Shown here in pieces: positions 33,639-44,360 of a stretch of 64,000 nucleotides of DNA (within the stretch, counting starts at the first letter, position 1; each line of letters begins with the position of its first letter). The stretch lies in contig OZ005660.1 of the NCBI GenBank assembly GCA_963930645.1, forward strand, positions 241,308,836 to 241,372,835. The letters are read 5' to 3'. This DNA comes from Salticus scenicus. Its lineage: Eukaryota; Arthropoda; Arachnida; Araneae; Salticidae. The translations under genes were made by a program, and so were the position numbers. The notes beneath the pieces are model-generated. The model was not told where the DNA came from, did not search any database, and worked only from the letters and a program-made list of their open reading frames with translations.

Positions 33639-36000
33639 AATCAAATAGCTGAAATTGAGTTTTTGTTGAATTTAAATGTTTTGAGGTCCCCTGAATCTGA
33701 AAATCATGTTTTTAGCAGTTAGTCTGTATATCTGTCTGTTATCAACATATCTCTAGAACAAATAGTAGCAGAAAGTCCAAACTGTAATGAACAAAATGCG
33801 CATCATATAGGGACGCTACACTAAACTTTTCTTTGAGATCAAGCAAGTAGTTTGTGTACAAGGGCATCCAAGAGAATTCAAACATATTATCCTTGGAAAA
33901 ATTTCGAGTAAGTACAGTGTAACAGCATTAAGCTGACTTAAACAATTTTTTTTATAATGCATAAAAACATGTTTTGTGTATATTGTGATATGGAAATCAT
34001 TCATCTTTTGTTTACAGGGCTACCCAAAATATTTGGATATTTGGGGCTATACTTATATTGACCAAACGTCTCCATTTTCTGGTGACAAATGGGGACTTCC
34101 TTTTTTTTTTTTTTTTTTTTTTTTTTTTGAAGGCATTTTTCTAAGTTTTAAATAATTGTAGAAAGTAAATTATTAATCAGTAATACTTTTTTTTTAGTCC
34201 TTATGTATTAGGAATGAAAAAATACACCCATAATTGGATAATTGTAGCAATTTTTAACGCTTCTCTATTATAAAGGTATTTTGATCAGGTCAGCCTAGCT
34301 ATACTTGAAAATTGCTGGAATAGTAATTCATTTTTTGTTAGGTGTTTTTTGATTGGGACTAAATTTAAGTACACAATATTGTTTATAGACAATATGACAA
34401 CAGAGCTACCAAAAATTGAGCTAAATGTTGTTTTATATTCAGTGTAATTGATGAGAGTGCTTCGATGCACGTTACTGTGTCGACGAACACTGCTCAGAAA
34501 GAAAAATTAGTTTTTCAGATTCATACTGTAAAAAAAGTAATTTTTGAAATTTAAATTTGTTTTTTCTTGTATAATATCATGTTTTGAGGTAACCTGATTA
34601 CACAAAAGTCCAATTTTTAGTGATTAATCTGTATGTATTTATATTACCATATCTTAAAAAATCTGGTGTGTCACACACATCACTTTCTCTTACCCTGCAT
34701 TTCAATATTATAATGATTGATTGCATATTAAATTTTAAGTTCAATAGCATGAGATAATAAAATTCAATATACTTTTAGAACATTCTAAAATAGTTTTAAA
34801 AACAATTTTATTTGATATGCAGTTTTGTGCATAGAATTATTAAAAAAAAACTAGGCTATTATTAATTTACCTTCAAACTTGCCAGTCTTTATAAAATTTT
34901 TGCCAGTAACCTAATATGAAATTCAAAGTGCTAAATTTGAATTTCCTGCAGTTACTTACTATTAAGTTATGCGATAACAGATACACATACAGCATACAGA
35001 TCAACTGCTAAAAATTGGACTTTCGTAATCAGGCCACTTCAAAACATGATATAATACAAAAAACAAAGTTGAAAATAAAACTTCAAAAATTACTTTATTT
35101 ACACTATGCATATGAAACATTAATTGTGCAGTGTCCGGCACCACAGTAAAATATACAAACCACTTCTGTTAATTAGATTCAATAGAAAAGAACATTTTGC
35201 TTAATTCTGAGTATCCCTGTATATTGTCTATAATCAATATGCACTATTAAGAATACTTTATATTAAAAATTAGTCTTCTTTGAAAAGCATTTAATGCAAA
35301 AGGAATTATGATTCCTCCAAGTATAGCCCCATCTAAATACTTTAATTGGCCTTGTAAATGAATGATGAATAATTTTCATACCACAATCTACACAAAACAT
35401 GCTTTTAAGAATTAAAATATATATATATATATATATTCCATTTTGGTTAAGTCAGCCTGTAGATGTTACACTGTATTTGCCAGATATTTTCCCTTAGACA
35501 ATGTATTTGAATTCACTTGGATGTTCTTGTACACAATCCATTTGCTTGGTCTCAACGAAAAGTTTACTGTAACATCCCTATATGATACGCATTTAGAATA
35601 CTAAGTTTGAACTTTATGCTATTATTTGTTCTTGAGATATGTTGGTAACAGATACACACTCAGACTAACCGCTGAAAACATGGTTTTTGGATTCAGGGGG
35701 CCTCAAAATGTGTACATATGATAAAAACACACTTTCAAAAATTTGACTGATAAACAATACATTACCTATGTGGGAAGAGAAAGTACAAAAAAGTAACTGC
35801 ATGAAATTCGAATTTGATATTTTGAAGTACTTTTTAAGTTGCCACTTAAAAGTTTGATCAAAATTGGTAAGTTTGAAGTCAAATTAATAACAGCCCTTTT
35901 TTTTTTTTTTTAAATAACTCTAAGCACTACTGTTGAGCGGGGCTTGTGGGGTTGGTATCCCTCTTACATACAATTATATGTCGAATAACTATTCCTAAAC
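33600..36000. mobile_element. 2-kb foldback element, locus 2
   Basis: Forward copy about 33600-34695 (AGAGAAAG ... TTTGAGGTCCCCTGAAT ... ACTTTCTCTTACCCTG) and reversed copy about 34985-35790 (ending GAAGAGAAAGT). ACAGGG-type units occur at 34013 and in reverse near 35215, 35350 and 35540. Sequence past the right border (GCCACTTAAAAGTTTGATCA, GGGGTTGGTATCCCTCTT) matches that after locus 1 (10140-10260), so the element extends to about 36000. Poly-T runs at 33608-33637 and 34100-34128. Confidence 0.75.
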
Positions 36001-36082
36001 CAGTTTTAAATTATTTTTGAATTACATTGAACTTTATTATCCTACGTTATTTATCTCAAGACTTAAGCAATCTACTTATATA

Positions 36083-36649
36083 ATATTAAAATGCAGGGAA
36101 AGACGAAGTCGTGTGAGTGATACACCAGATTATTTAAGTACTTTATTGAAGCCTGGCTTTTTTTTGTGTGTGTGTGTTTTTAAATTAATCTGCCGAGCTC
36201 TCTGCTATGCTGTACTATTTCTGCTACTAAAACCTACTCTTATATCAGATTTTTTTTTCTTTTCTTTTGAAAAAAAAAAAATATATATATATATGTATAT
36301 AAATTTAATGTTGCAATTAAACCTTCTGTTATTGCTTTACGACATTTGATTTTGTAATATCTTCACTTTTTTAATATTAAGAATAAATGCTGTTAATTTT
36401 CATAGCAGGTAATCTTCAAAAATATCAACAGATTTTCAGAAAATATGTCATTTTAAAAGTGCATGATATTACAAGTCAACAAGAAATAGATAGTTAGGCT
36501 TTGCATACAATCTCCTGTTCCCAAGATTAATTTCAGATTTTATTCCACCAATACTGATCTTGTACTTCTGCAAAAGAAAAAAACTGATGTGGACACCACA
36601 TGACTTCCTTATACACCTTTAGAAATATATACATAATGTTAAAAAGCAT
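36083..36649. other. Stretch with a partial foldback end, no gene
   Basis: 36095-36140 (AAAGACGAAGTCGTGTGAGTG, ACACCAGATTATTTA) matches in reverse the foldback border at 9070-9100. The remainder is AT-rich with a TA run near 36280. The 110-codon frame through it is not accepted as a gene. Confidence 0.5.
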
Positions 36650-37830
36650 TATCATTAGACCCGAGACAGTTGGCTAAAAATATTTTAAAAATGCATTGTC
36701 AATGTGTTCTGAGCTTTTCTGAAAGTTTCAAATGCCTAACTAGTCAAGAAGTCAGTTAAAAATCAATTGCAAGATTTGTACTTGTAACGCTGCCGAAGGC
36801 AGCAGGCACTTGAAACAGTTCTCTAAAAGTATTAAAAAATTGCATTTTCACCATGTTCTGAACTATTCTGGAAGTTTCAAATGTCTAGCTAGTCGAGAAG
36901 TTAGTTAAATAAATTTTGAAACCGTATAAACGCTGCCGAAGGCAGCAGGGACCCGAAACAGTTCTCTAAAAGTATTTTTAAAATGCATTTTCACTGTGTT
37001 CTGAACTATTCTGAAAGTTTCAAATGTCTAGCTGGTTCAAAAGTTACTTAAATAAATTTTCTGTTGAATCATATAAATGCTGCTGAAAGCAGCAGGTATC
37101 TGAAACAGTTGGCTTGTTGGCTAAAAATAATTTTAAAAATGTATTTACAACCGGTTCTGGGCTTTTCTGAAAGCTTCAAATGTCTAGCTAGTCGGGAAGT
37201 CAGTTAAAAATCATTGCAAGATGTGTACTGGTAACGCTGCTGAAGGCATCACGGATCCGAAACAATTGGCTAAAAGTATTTTAAAAATGCATTTTCGCAC
37301 TGTTCTGAACTATTCTGAAAGTTTCAAATGTCTAGCTAGTCGAGAAGTTAGTTAAATAAATTTTCTGTTGGAACCATACAAACGCTGCCGAGGACAGCAG
37401 TGGCCTAGAACTATTTGCTAAAAATATTTAAAAAATGCATTGTCACTGTGTTCTGAGCTATCCTGAAAGTTTCAAATGTCTAATTAGTGGGGAAGTTAGT
37501 TAAAAATTGATTGCAAGATTTGTACAGGTAACGCTGCCTAAGGCAGCAGGTATCTTAAGCAGTTGGCTAAAACTATTTAAAAAAAATGCATTTTCACTGT
37601 GTTCTGAACTATTCTGAAAGTTTCAAATGTCTAGCTAGTCGGGTAGTTAAATAAATTTTCTGTTGAATCATATAAAAGCTGCTGAAGGCAGCAGGTATCC
37701 AAAACAGTTGGCTAAAAATATTTAGAAAATGCATTGTCAACGTGTTCTGAGCTTTTCTGAAAATTTCAAATGTCTGGCTAGTCAGGAAGTCAGTTAAAAT
37801 TCGATTGCAATATTTGTCCAAACAGTTTTT
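36650..37830. repeat. Tandem array of about eight 147-bp units, each with a hairpin
   Basis: The unit contains GCTGCCGAAGGCAGC, then a GAAACAGTTGGCTAAAA-like block, ATGCATTTTCACTGTGTTC, TGAACTATTCTGAAAGTTTC and AAATGTCTAGCTAGTCG. The hairpin recurs at about 36789, 36930, 37078, 37236, 37383, 37532 and 37678, spaced 141, 148, 158, 147, 149 and 146 bp. Units alternate between two flavours at the AAAAATCRATTGCAAGAT versus AAATAAATTTTCTGTTG position, suggesting a higher-order dimer. The minus-strand 70-codon frame here is incidental. Confidence 0.85.
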
Positions 37831-38260
37831 GAGTTAAAGTTTTTTGTTACATTATGGCCAAAACCTTTGTATTTTTGGTCATTATTAACCTAATTTTCTT
37901 AAATATCTCCAAAACGGAAAATCATACGAAGTCCAAAAAGGGAGGTGCACAACTGGATGTTATAACAAACCTATGTACCAATTCGCAACTTTCTACGTCC
38001 AATCGTTTTCGAGTTATGTGACATACACACACATGCGTACGACGTGACGAAAAATCGTGTAAAGTCGCTTATATCGCTAAAACGAGAGCTCGTGTTAAGA
38101 CGACACTTGCAGGTGTACAACTAGACATCATGACAGTCACACATATAAATTGGCAACATTCAGCGATCATTCGTTTTCGAGCAATGTGAAATACAAAATC
38201 CATTTCGCAAATCGGGATTACTATAATTCCTTATACTTTATATGAGGAAGTAAAAATTGG
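37831..38260. repeat. Non-coding flank of the 147-bp array
   Basis: Two diverged units share AGGTGYACAACTRGA, GTTATAACA / CATGACAGT, CAACTTTC / CAACATTC and TCGTTTTCGAGTTATGTGA / TCGTTTTCGAGCAATGTGA (about 37945-38025 and 38105-38190). They look like a degenerate continuation of a larger repetitive element. No coding. Confidence 0.5.
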
Positions 38261-38467
38261 TGCAGAATTTTATGAAACCAACTAGAAATTTTCAAGGAAT
38301 TTGAAAAAATAATAATTGGCGCCTGTACAAAAAAAAAAAAAAAAAAAACAGTATTTTGCAATGAGTAAAATATGTCTCATATTCTAATAAGATGATATAC
38401 AAAGTTTTATCTGAAAAAAAAAAAAAAAAAAAAAAAAAGCTATCTTGCCAAATTTTCTGCCTGGGTA

Positions 38468-39130
38468 ATGAATTCCATTAAAATCCACCAAAATTGGATG
38501 TGGAATATACATTTAGATTTCATCCCCAAGTTTTATAGAAGTTACATAAAATCAGCATAACTGATGCATTTTTCTTTTTTTTTCTTTCTCTTTTAAGCAT
38601 TTTAATGCACTTATTTTAAACAGGGAAGCCAAAAGCATTGGTCTTGCTTTTTATTATGCAAATATTAATTTTAGACAAAAATATACAGGTATTGATTTTA
38701 AGCATATATTTTTAAATCCTGATGTTGAAAATCAATATCACATTTATGTTTAAAATTAATCTCTGCATTATAAAAAACAAGGTCAATGCTTTTGGTTCCC
38801 CTGTTTAAAATAAGTGCATTAAAATTCTTAAAAGAGAAAGAAAGAAGAAAAGAAAAATGCATCAGCTATGTAGATTTTACGTAATTTCTATAAAACCTGG
38901 ATGAAATCTAGATGTATATTCCATATTCAATTTTGGTTGATTTTACATGATTTAGATGAGATCTGGATGTATATTTTACATCCAAATCTAGTTGATATTA
39001 CATGAAATGGCTGAAAACACAATGTTGCATTTACATCCAAATTTGGTTGATTTTACATGAATTGAACAAACTCTGGATGTCTTACATAACAAGTTGGTTG
39101 ATATTACGTACCAACTAAGTCTCATTTGGG
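38468..39130. mobile_element. Inverted-repeat element with ATCCAAAT-type tandem units
   Basis: The left arm 38468-38640 (AATTGGATGTGGAATATACA ... GATGCATTTTTCTTT ... TTTAATGCACTTATTTTAAA ... CCAAAAGCATTG) is mirrored by 38788-38955. To the right, ACATCCAAATYTRGTTGATW TTACATGA recurs about three times (38985-39060). No coding. Confidence 0.75.
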
Positions 39131-39276
39131 GCCATGTTACAACTTTGCTTGTGACATTTCAACCAAAAATCAACCAAAGCAGATAGCAAATTTCAACGTA
39201 ATGGGACGTAATATTTGATCGCGATTACGTAATATCAACCTAATCGGGATGAAGTGTGTTGTGTGGGAAACGTTAA

Positions 39277-39662
39277 TCCATTGTCCATCGGTAAACTATC
39301 GCCCACACTCACTTTTCTTCATTGGTGACCACGGACGCTTCGAGTTATTAACTTCGCTCTATGGCAATAGATGGCAGCAAAACAAAAACCTTCCGAGCAA
39401 CAAAGCTAGTAAATCGCTGTTCTCACAGCACAAAAAGCCTGTCACGTCCCACGCTTTCAACTCGTCGCGTCTACAAACACAACTGCTTTATCAACTTCAA
39501 CTTGGGAAAACGGGGCAACTGGCTGCACAATCTGGTCATCGCTACCGTCGACAGCAGTAATACCGCTCGTACGACGGTGTATACTCTAGGAGGGGGAGTA
39601 CTGTAACGACGCCATCAACGCCATTTAATGTAGATAATCCTAATTTACCGATGGACAGTGGG
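39277..39662. mobile_element. 386-bp TTAA-flanked element
   Basis: TTAA at 39273-39276 and 39663-39666; ends TCCATTGTCCATCGGTAAA and the reverse complement of CCCACTGTCCATCGGTAAA. The interior is unusually GC-rich for the window and carries overlapping 103- and 81-codon frames with no recognisable similarity. piggyBac-like by its borders. Confidence 0.75.
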
Positions 39663-39666
39663 TTAA

Positions 39667-39745
39667 CCTTTTGTCCAGAGGTACGGTGCTGGATTACTAC
39701 CAAAACGACCTCGGTTCGAATACAACCTACCGCAACACGCGCTTC
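39667..39745 (+). repeat. Dispersed repeat shared with 20338-20412
   Basis: GTCCAGAGGTACGGTGCTGG, ATTACTACCAAAACGAC and TCGGTTCGAATACAACCTAC match the minus strand of 20338-20412. Confidence 0.55.
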
Positions 39746-39759
39746 TTCACTTTTATCAA

Positions 39760-41049
39760 ATTTTATTTAAGAAAAAGGAAAATATTTTAGTAGTAGCGGT
39801 GTGAATTTTTTTTTTTTTTTTTTTTTTTTTTAACACACTTGACATTGTGAGTTTTTTTGCTTTTCTTCCCATGCTATTCCTATGGGGTTTTTAGCCTTTT
39901 CCCCCCCTCTTTTTCTACATCCTAAAGTGGCTGATTTTTTATAACGTAATTTTATTGATGATGACAATGCATGTTAGATATTTTCTTATTAAAAACAACC
40001 AATGTGTTATGCACAAATGTTAATTTTTAAAGTTACCTCATTGTTTCTCTGCCCTATCTGCTTTTAATAGGGAAAAAAAAAAATGAAAAGTGAAAATACT
40101 TCTGAAAATAGAACTAATAATGAATGTATACTAATATTGAAACCATTGAAATACAACCTCCAATCAATTTGAATCAACTTATCTCCAAATTTATTCCCTT
40201 TTTTTATGACTTTAATATCTATGCTTCGCACTAAATTTAAACAATTTAATTTCTTATGACTTTTAAATTGATTTTAAAAGAGGAGGTTTTTTGTACAATT
40301 CTTAATAAAAGAAAAAAACACTATTGTTATTTTTTTTATTTATTATTATTATTATTTTTTATATTAGTTTTAAAAATTATTTTTTTCTTACTTCCTTTTT
40401 ATATTATATTTATCTGGTAGTTTGTTACTATTTAATTAAAAAAATATTGCTACTCTTCCACTTTTGAAAAAAGGAAAGTATTCAGTTTTTATTTAATGTT
40501 TATAATACATACGATAGTCAATAGATGGCAACATCAAACAAGTTTATCGTCTCAAATATAAATTTTTATAGATGATTTTACTTTAGTACAAATCCTACAA
40601 TTTTACAGATTAAATAAAACAAAAATAAATCTGACAATTTTGCATATTTTAATGTTAAAAATATTAACTCATACAAATTCAATAATAAATAAATAAATGT
40701 GGTATGAAAGAACTATTTACCCACCGAAAGTTTACATCACCAGTTTTCAAGTCTTTCCCATTGGACTTTCATCTCTTGTTTAAACATTTCTCACTCATTG
40801 TTCTAATCAAGTGCTTAAATCAGCACTTAGCGCTCAACTTAGTTCATTGTTTAATCTAATACTTAAACAGAAATTTGAGTATAAGTGTCATAAAAACAAT
40901 AATATTAGTTATGATTTGAAATATTTTTAAAATGCATTTTAAATGTGCTTATGTAAAGGGGATAACTTTTTATTGATGTTATGACTTTTTTTTTTTTCCT
41001 TTGCGACATTATAATCTGACGATAAAATTTGGAATTTATACAAATTTAC

Positions 41050-41070
<21 letters not shown>
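39760..41070. other. Gene-free AT-rich stretch
   Basis: Poly-T at 39808-39830, ATT repeats near 40335-40357, poly-A at 41049-41074. No protein-like frame. Confidence 0.5.
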
Positions 41071-41079
<9 letters not shown>

Positions 41080-41080
<1 letters not shown>

Positions 41081-41200
41081 CAATATGTCTGTTACATTTA
41101 CTTCAAAGTGTTCAAAGGATCTAACCCATCAAAGAAACACTTACTTCTGCAAAATGCAATTTAAAAATTTTCCTATAAAAATAAATTTGAAATAAGTATC
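41080..41200 (+). pseudogene. Decayed fingers upstream of gene B
   Basis: In the frame of gene B, CSKDLTHQRNTYFCKMQFKN can be read, followed by FPIKINLK and a stop. YFCKMQFKNF has the spacing of YxCxxCxKxF with the second Cys changed to Gln. F and L keep the C-x3-F-x5-L spacing, and the histidine position is Val. The preceding CSKD...LTHQR looks like the ends of another finger with a deletion. Confidence 0.5.
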
Positions 41201-41417
41201 ATCTTTCTTATGTAGTGAGGGAAAAAAATGGAAGCAATATTTTGATTAATTTTCTTAAAAACTTATTTTTAATTTAAATAGTAATGATAAGGTAAAGATG
41301 TCATAGATGAAAAGTACTTTTATAAAGATTTTTGTGAAGTAATATACTAGAACAACTATCTAAAATAAAAGCTATTTACTTGTGACATTTGATGAAAGAA
41401 AAATTTTGGAAGCAAAA

Positions 41418-42149
41418 ATGGATTCATCTACATCCACTAGTAACTCTGAAAAGCCATATCTGTGTGAATTATGTTTTAAAAAGTTTACACGAAATGAAAA
41501 CCTAAATAGACATCTACGCTGTCATACAGGAACAAAGCCATATATGTGTAAAGTATGTTCTAAAGCATTTGCTGGAAATTCAGATCTAAATCGACATCTA
41601 CGCACTCATGCTGGGGAAAAACCATACGTGTGTAACATATGTTCTAAAAAATATACTCAAAAGGGAAATCTAAATATACATTTACGTACTCACACAGGAG
41701 AAAAGCCATATGTGTGTGAAATATGTTCCAAAGGTTTTTCTCATAAAGGACATTTAAATAGTCATTTACGCATCCATACAGGAGAAAAGCCATTTGCGTG
41801 TGATATATGTTTTGAAAAATATTCCCAAAAGGGACATCTTAATGCGCATCTACGCACTCATACGGGAAAAAAGCCATATGAATGTGAAGAATGTTCTAAA
41901 GCATATTCCCGAAAAGAAGATTTAAATCGACATTTACGCATTCATACAGGAGAAATGCCATACAAATGTGAAATGTGTTCTAAAAATTTTTCGAATAGTG
42001 AAGCCTTATGTAGGCATATACGCACTCACACAAAAGAAAAGGCACATATTTGTGAAATATGTTTTAAAATATTTTCTCAACAGTTTCTTTTAAATTTACA
42101 TTTGCGTACACACGAAGGCTATTTTGTAAAATTTGATCTGAAAAAATAA
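41418..42149 (+). CDS. C2H2 zinc-finger protein B, 8 fingers, 243 aa
   Basis: Single-exon frame encoding eight canonical C2H2 fingers at residues of about 14-36, 42-64, 70-92, 98-120, 126-148, 154-176, 182-204 and 210-232. All Cys and His ligands are present. The frame is open from 41382, but that codon is GTG; the first ATG in frame is 41418, in a good context (AAAATGG), and gives a short Ser/Thr-rich leader MDSSTSTSNSEKPY. Linkers are mostly TGEKPY or AGEKPY, diverging to TKEKAH before finger 8. Helix positions -1,2,3,6 are R,E,N,R; G,S,D,R; Q,G,N,I; H,G,H,S; Q,G,H,A; R,E,D,R; N,E,A,R; Q,F,L,L, so all fingers differ. Likely a nuclear DNA-binding factor; no effector domain is visible. Of the three frames this one has the most plausible start and no damaged finger. 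An AATAAA overlaps the stop codon region. Confidence 0.85.
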   Translation: MDSSTSTSNSEKPYLCELCFKKFTRNENLNRHLRCHTGTKPYMCKVCSKAFAGNSDLNRHLRTHAGEKPYVCNICSKKYTQKGNLNIHLRTHTGEKPYVCEICSKGFSHKGHLNSHLRIHTGEKPFACDICFEKYSQKGHLNAHLRTHTGKKPYECEECSKAYSRKEDLNRHLRIHTGEMPYKCEMCSKNFSNSEALCRHIRTHTKEKAHICEICFKIFSQQFLLNLHLRTHEGYFVKFDLKK

Positions 42150-42240
42150 ACACTCATTTAGTCACGCCAACGAAAAGCGTAATATTTGCATTCCCAAGTA
42201 TCTTTGTACCAAAAATATATGTACACATTTTTTTATAAAA
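42150..42240 (+). pseudogene. Decayed finger after gene B
   Basis: Downstream of the stop, one frame reads HLVTPTKSVIFAFPSIF, which can be aligned to the HLRTHTGEKPYVCxICSKIF pattern with the ligands lost and about two codons missing. The match is weak but sits exactly where the next finger would be. Confidence 0.35.
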
Positions 42241-42284
42241 ACTATTTAATTGCTTGATATATACAAAATCATATCTTAAGTTAT

Positions 42285-42350
42285 GCATACCTGTGTAGAT
42301 ATGTATGCGCATACTATTGCATACCTGTGTAGATATCTATGCGCATACTA
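42285..42350. repeat. Two-copy 35-bp tandem duplication
   Basis: GCATACCTGTGTAGATATSTATGCGCATACTAT (in two parts, GCATACCTGTGTAGATAT and TATGCGCATACTAT) occurs twice in succession with one difference. Confidence 0.8.
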
Positions 42351-42596
42351 TGATAAAATGATATATATGTAAAAAGGATTCTTATGGACTTTTACATATA
42401 AAAATTCTAAATATCCATATATGCAATCTTAAATGAAAATGAGATTTGTGCACGATTACAATTCAGAGTAGGAATTTCGCTCTACGTTTACTTTATACAA
42501 ATCAAAGTACATTCAATCGTTATGGCCTAAATAAAATTTCAAATCACTACAGGCATCCCCACTTGTAAAGAAACTCAACGTTGCATGTAGAAACCT

Positions 42597-42703
42597 CCCT
42601 AATAGCACACTTGTCCGTAATACATCCTGAGGATGTCCCTTGGATGACTCTACATCCACAGTATATCCTGTGGATATCTTATGGAGAAGTTGTGTTGTTA
42701 GGG
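42597..42703. mobile_element. 107-bp MITE, copy 2 (TIR CCCTAACAACAC family)
   Basis: Begins CCCTAATAGCACACTTGTCC and ends GTGTTGTTAGGG, same length as the copies at 2433 and 43831, with the ATCCTGAGGATGTCC / GGATATC core. Frames of 72-78 codons across it are incidental. Confidence 0.8.
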
Positions 42704-43560
42704 CAAAGACAGTGTTAGGCATTCTGCCTCCAGTTGGGCATGGGATCATAAAGATCTTCTCAATACAGTTAATCTATATACATCTATGCATTTATGCAAA
42801 AGATAAAACATTTATTTGTACTGTACATTTGCTGGTGTGCAGTAGTTGCATAAGATAGAAAAGTGTTGACAACTAACGGCAACTGCAGCCCTGAAAGAAC
42901 ACAACTCATAATAAGTAAATACTAATTTTACATGTCTCTCTTCTCAGCATTATATTGTAAATTATCAGAGTTGAGAGAGACTAAATAGAAGTGTATACAA
43001 AGAACAGGATTATAAAAAGAAACGACAATGCATATATGCTGACTCTGGATTAATTTAGCTGGGTACAGCACCCAGTAGCTCATTTTTAATATTTTTAGAA
43101 CCCTTGGTCATTTTTAAACTTATTTGTGGAGTACCTGATGGCGCTTTTCAATTTTTGAAACATCTTGAGATGCCTTTAGGTACTTTTCTTCCATATATAT
43201 ATAAATATATACAGTAGAGAGCAGAAATTCGCACACACTGTCAGATATAAACAATGAAATTCACTATAAATGAGTTACAAAACTTCAAATCAAACATTTT
43301 GAAAAAGATCCATGCAGATTCTGTACTATTTCCGTTATAAGATTATAATGATAATAATATGGGAGATTGATAGAACCAAGTTCTTGATAATGAAATTATT
43401 GACAGTATACTGATTATGGTACACTTAACGCCACCGAAACTGCAGTTTGCTTTTAATATTTTCTTGCATTGGTGTTTTAAACGTTGTGCAAATATTTATG
43501 TTTCTATAAACAAACTCAAGTTAAGAGTTAAATTGAAAACACGTGTCATTATTGTAATAA

Positions 43561-43990
43561 ATTAAAAACACGTTAAAAATACATTTATTAAAAATATATA
43601 TAAAAACTTCCAAAGCTTTTCTTCTACATAAAAGAAGGCATCATCAGGGAATTTATTTTTACGCATACTTCAGAGCAGTTATATGTACTTTGTATCACAT
43701 GGTCAACAGTTAAGTCCTCAACTTAAGTCCTCCTAAGACTTAACTGTTGACCATGTGATACAAAAGTACATATAACTGTTCTGAAGTATGTGTCCCTGAT
43801 GATGCCTTCTTTTATGTAGGCGAAAAGCTTCCCTAACAACACACTTGTCCATAGTACATCCTTCAGACGTCCTGTGGATCTCTTTTAATCCATAGGATAT
43901 CCCGAGTATGTCATGTGGAGAAGATGTGTTGTTAGGGTTTGGAAGTTTTTACATATTTTTTAATAAATGCATTTTTAAAGTGTTTTTAAT
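43561..43990. mobile_element. Foldback element interrupted by a MITE
   Basis: Arms run ATTAAAAACACGTTAAAAA ... AAAACTTCCAAAGCTTTTC ... GAAGGCATCATCAGGGA ... GGTCAACAGTTAAGTC and back in reverse. The right arm is split between AAAAGCTT and TTTGGAAG by the 107-bp MITE. Without the insert the arms are about 160 bp and nearly complementary. Confidence 0.85.
43831..43937. mobile_element. 107-bp MITE, copy 3
   Basis: CCCTAACAACACACTTGTCC ... GAAGATGTGTTGTTAGGG. The reconstructed empty site in the foldback arm indicates a 2-bp duplication (TT). It is the youngest layer of this stack on the foldback side. Confidence 0.85.
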
Positions 43991-44137
43991 TTATTTATAT
44001 TTCTGCTCAACATGAAGTCTGGATACATATAATATATTATATGAAGTCCATCAAAATAAATATATATATATATATGAGGTATACAATAACAGACCAATTT
44101 TTAAAAATGCTATTTGATGAAGGCATAATTGCAACGC

Positions 44138-44360
44138 GCCGCCCAGACGGTGGAGTGGTTAGCGTCCCTGACTTCTACACAGTTAGGCCCGGATTCGAAT
44201 CCCGGAGAAGGCATGGATGTATGTATTGTCCTTGTTCATGTTCTAGTATCTGTTATTGTAATAAAAACTTGTAAACCCTTGTGGTGTGGATTATTCGAGA
44301 TATAAGCGGCCCTAGAGGCAAGCAATAAATCTCATGTACTCATCAAAACCAAACCAAACC
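44138..44360 (+). mobile_element. tRNA-derived SINE, copy 1
   Basis: The tRNA-like head has GGTGGAGTGGTTAGCG (A-box region) and GGATTCGAATCC (B box). The body contains ACCCTTGTGGTGTGGATTAT and TATAAGCGGCC, and the 3' tail is AAACC repeats. The flanks AATTGCAACGC (44127-44137) and AATTGCAGCGC (44361-44371) form an 11-bp target duplication with one mismatch. The same SINE lies inverted at 55250. Not a functional tRNA gene: the acceptor stem is not followed by a tRNA end. Confidence 0.88.

Noticed and set aside
36017..36349. 110-codon frame
   Set aside because: Crosses a foldback border, a TG run and a TA run; hydrophobic by composition only.
36650..37830. CRISPR-like array
   Set aside because: Repeats of 147 bp without unique spacers, diverging gradually, in a eukaryotic repeat context.
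41382..41417. Upstream extension of zinc-finger gene B
   Set aside because: The frame is open from 41382 but that codon is GTG, not a normal start in nuclear eukaryotic genes; the first ATG, in a good context, is 41418.
44138..44215. Stand-alone tRNA gene
   Set aside because: A and B boxes are present, but the sequence continues into a SINE body with AAACC tail and target duplication; no complete cloverleaf with a 3' end was seen. The same holds for 55395-55472.
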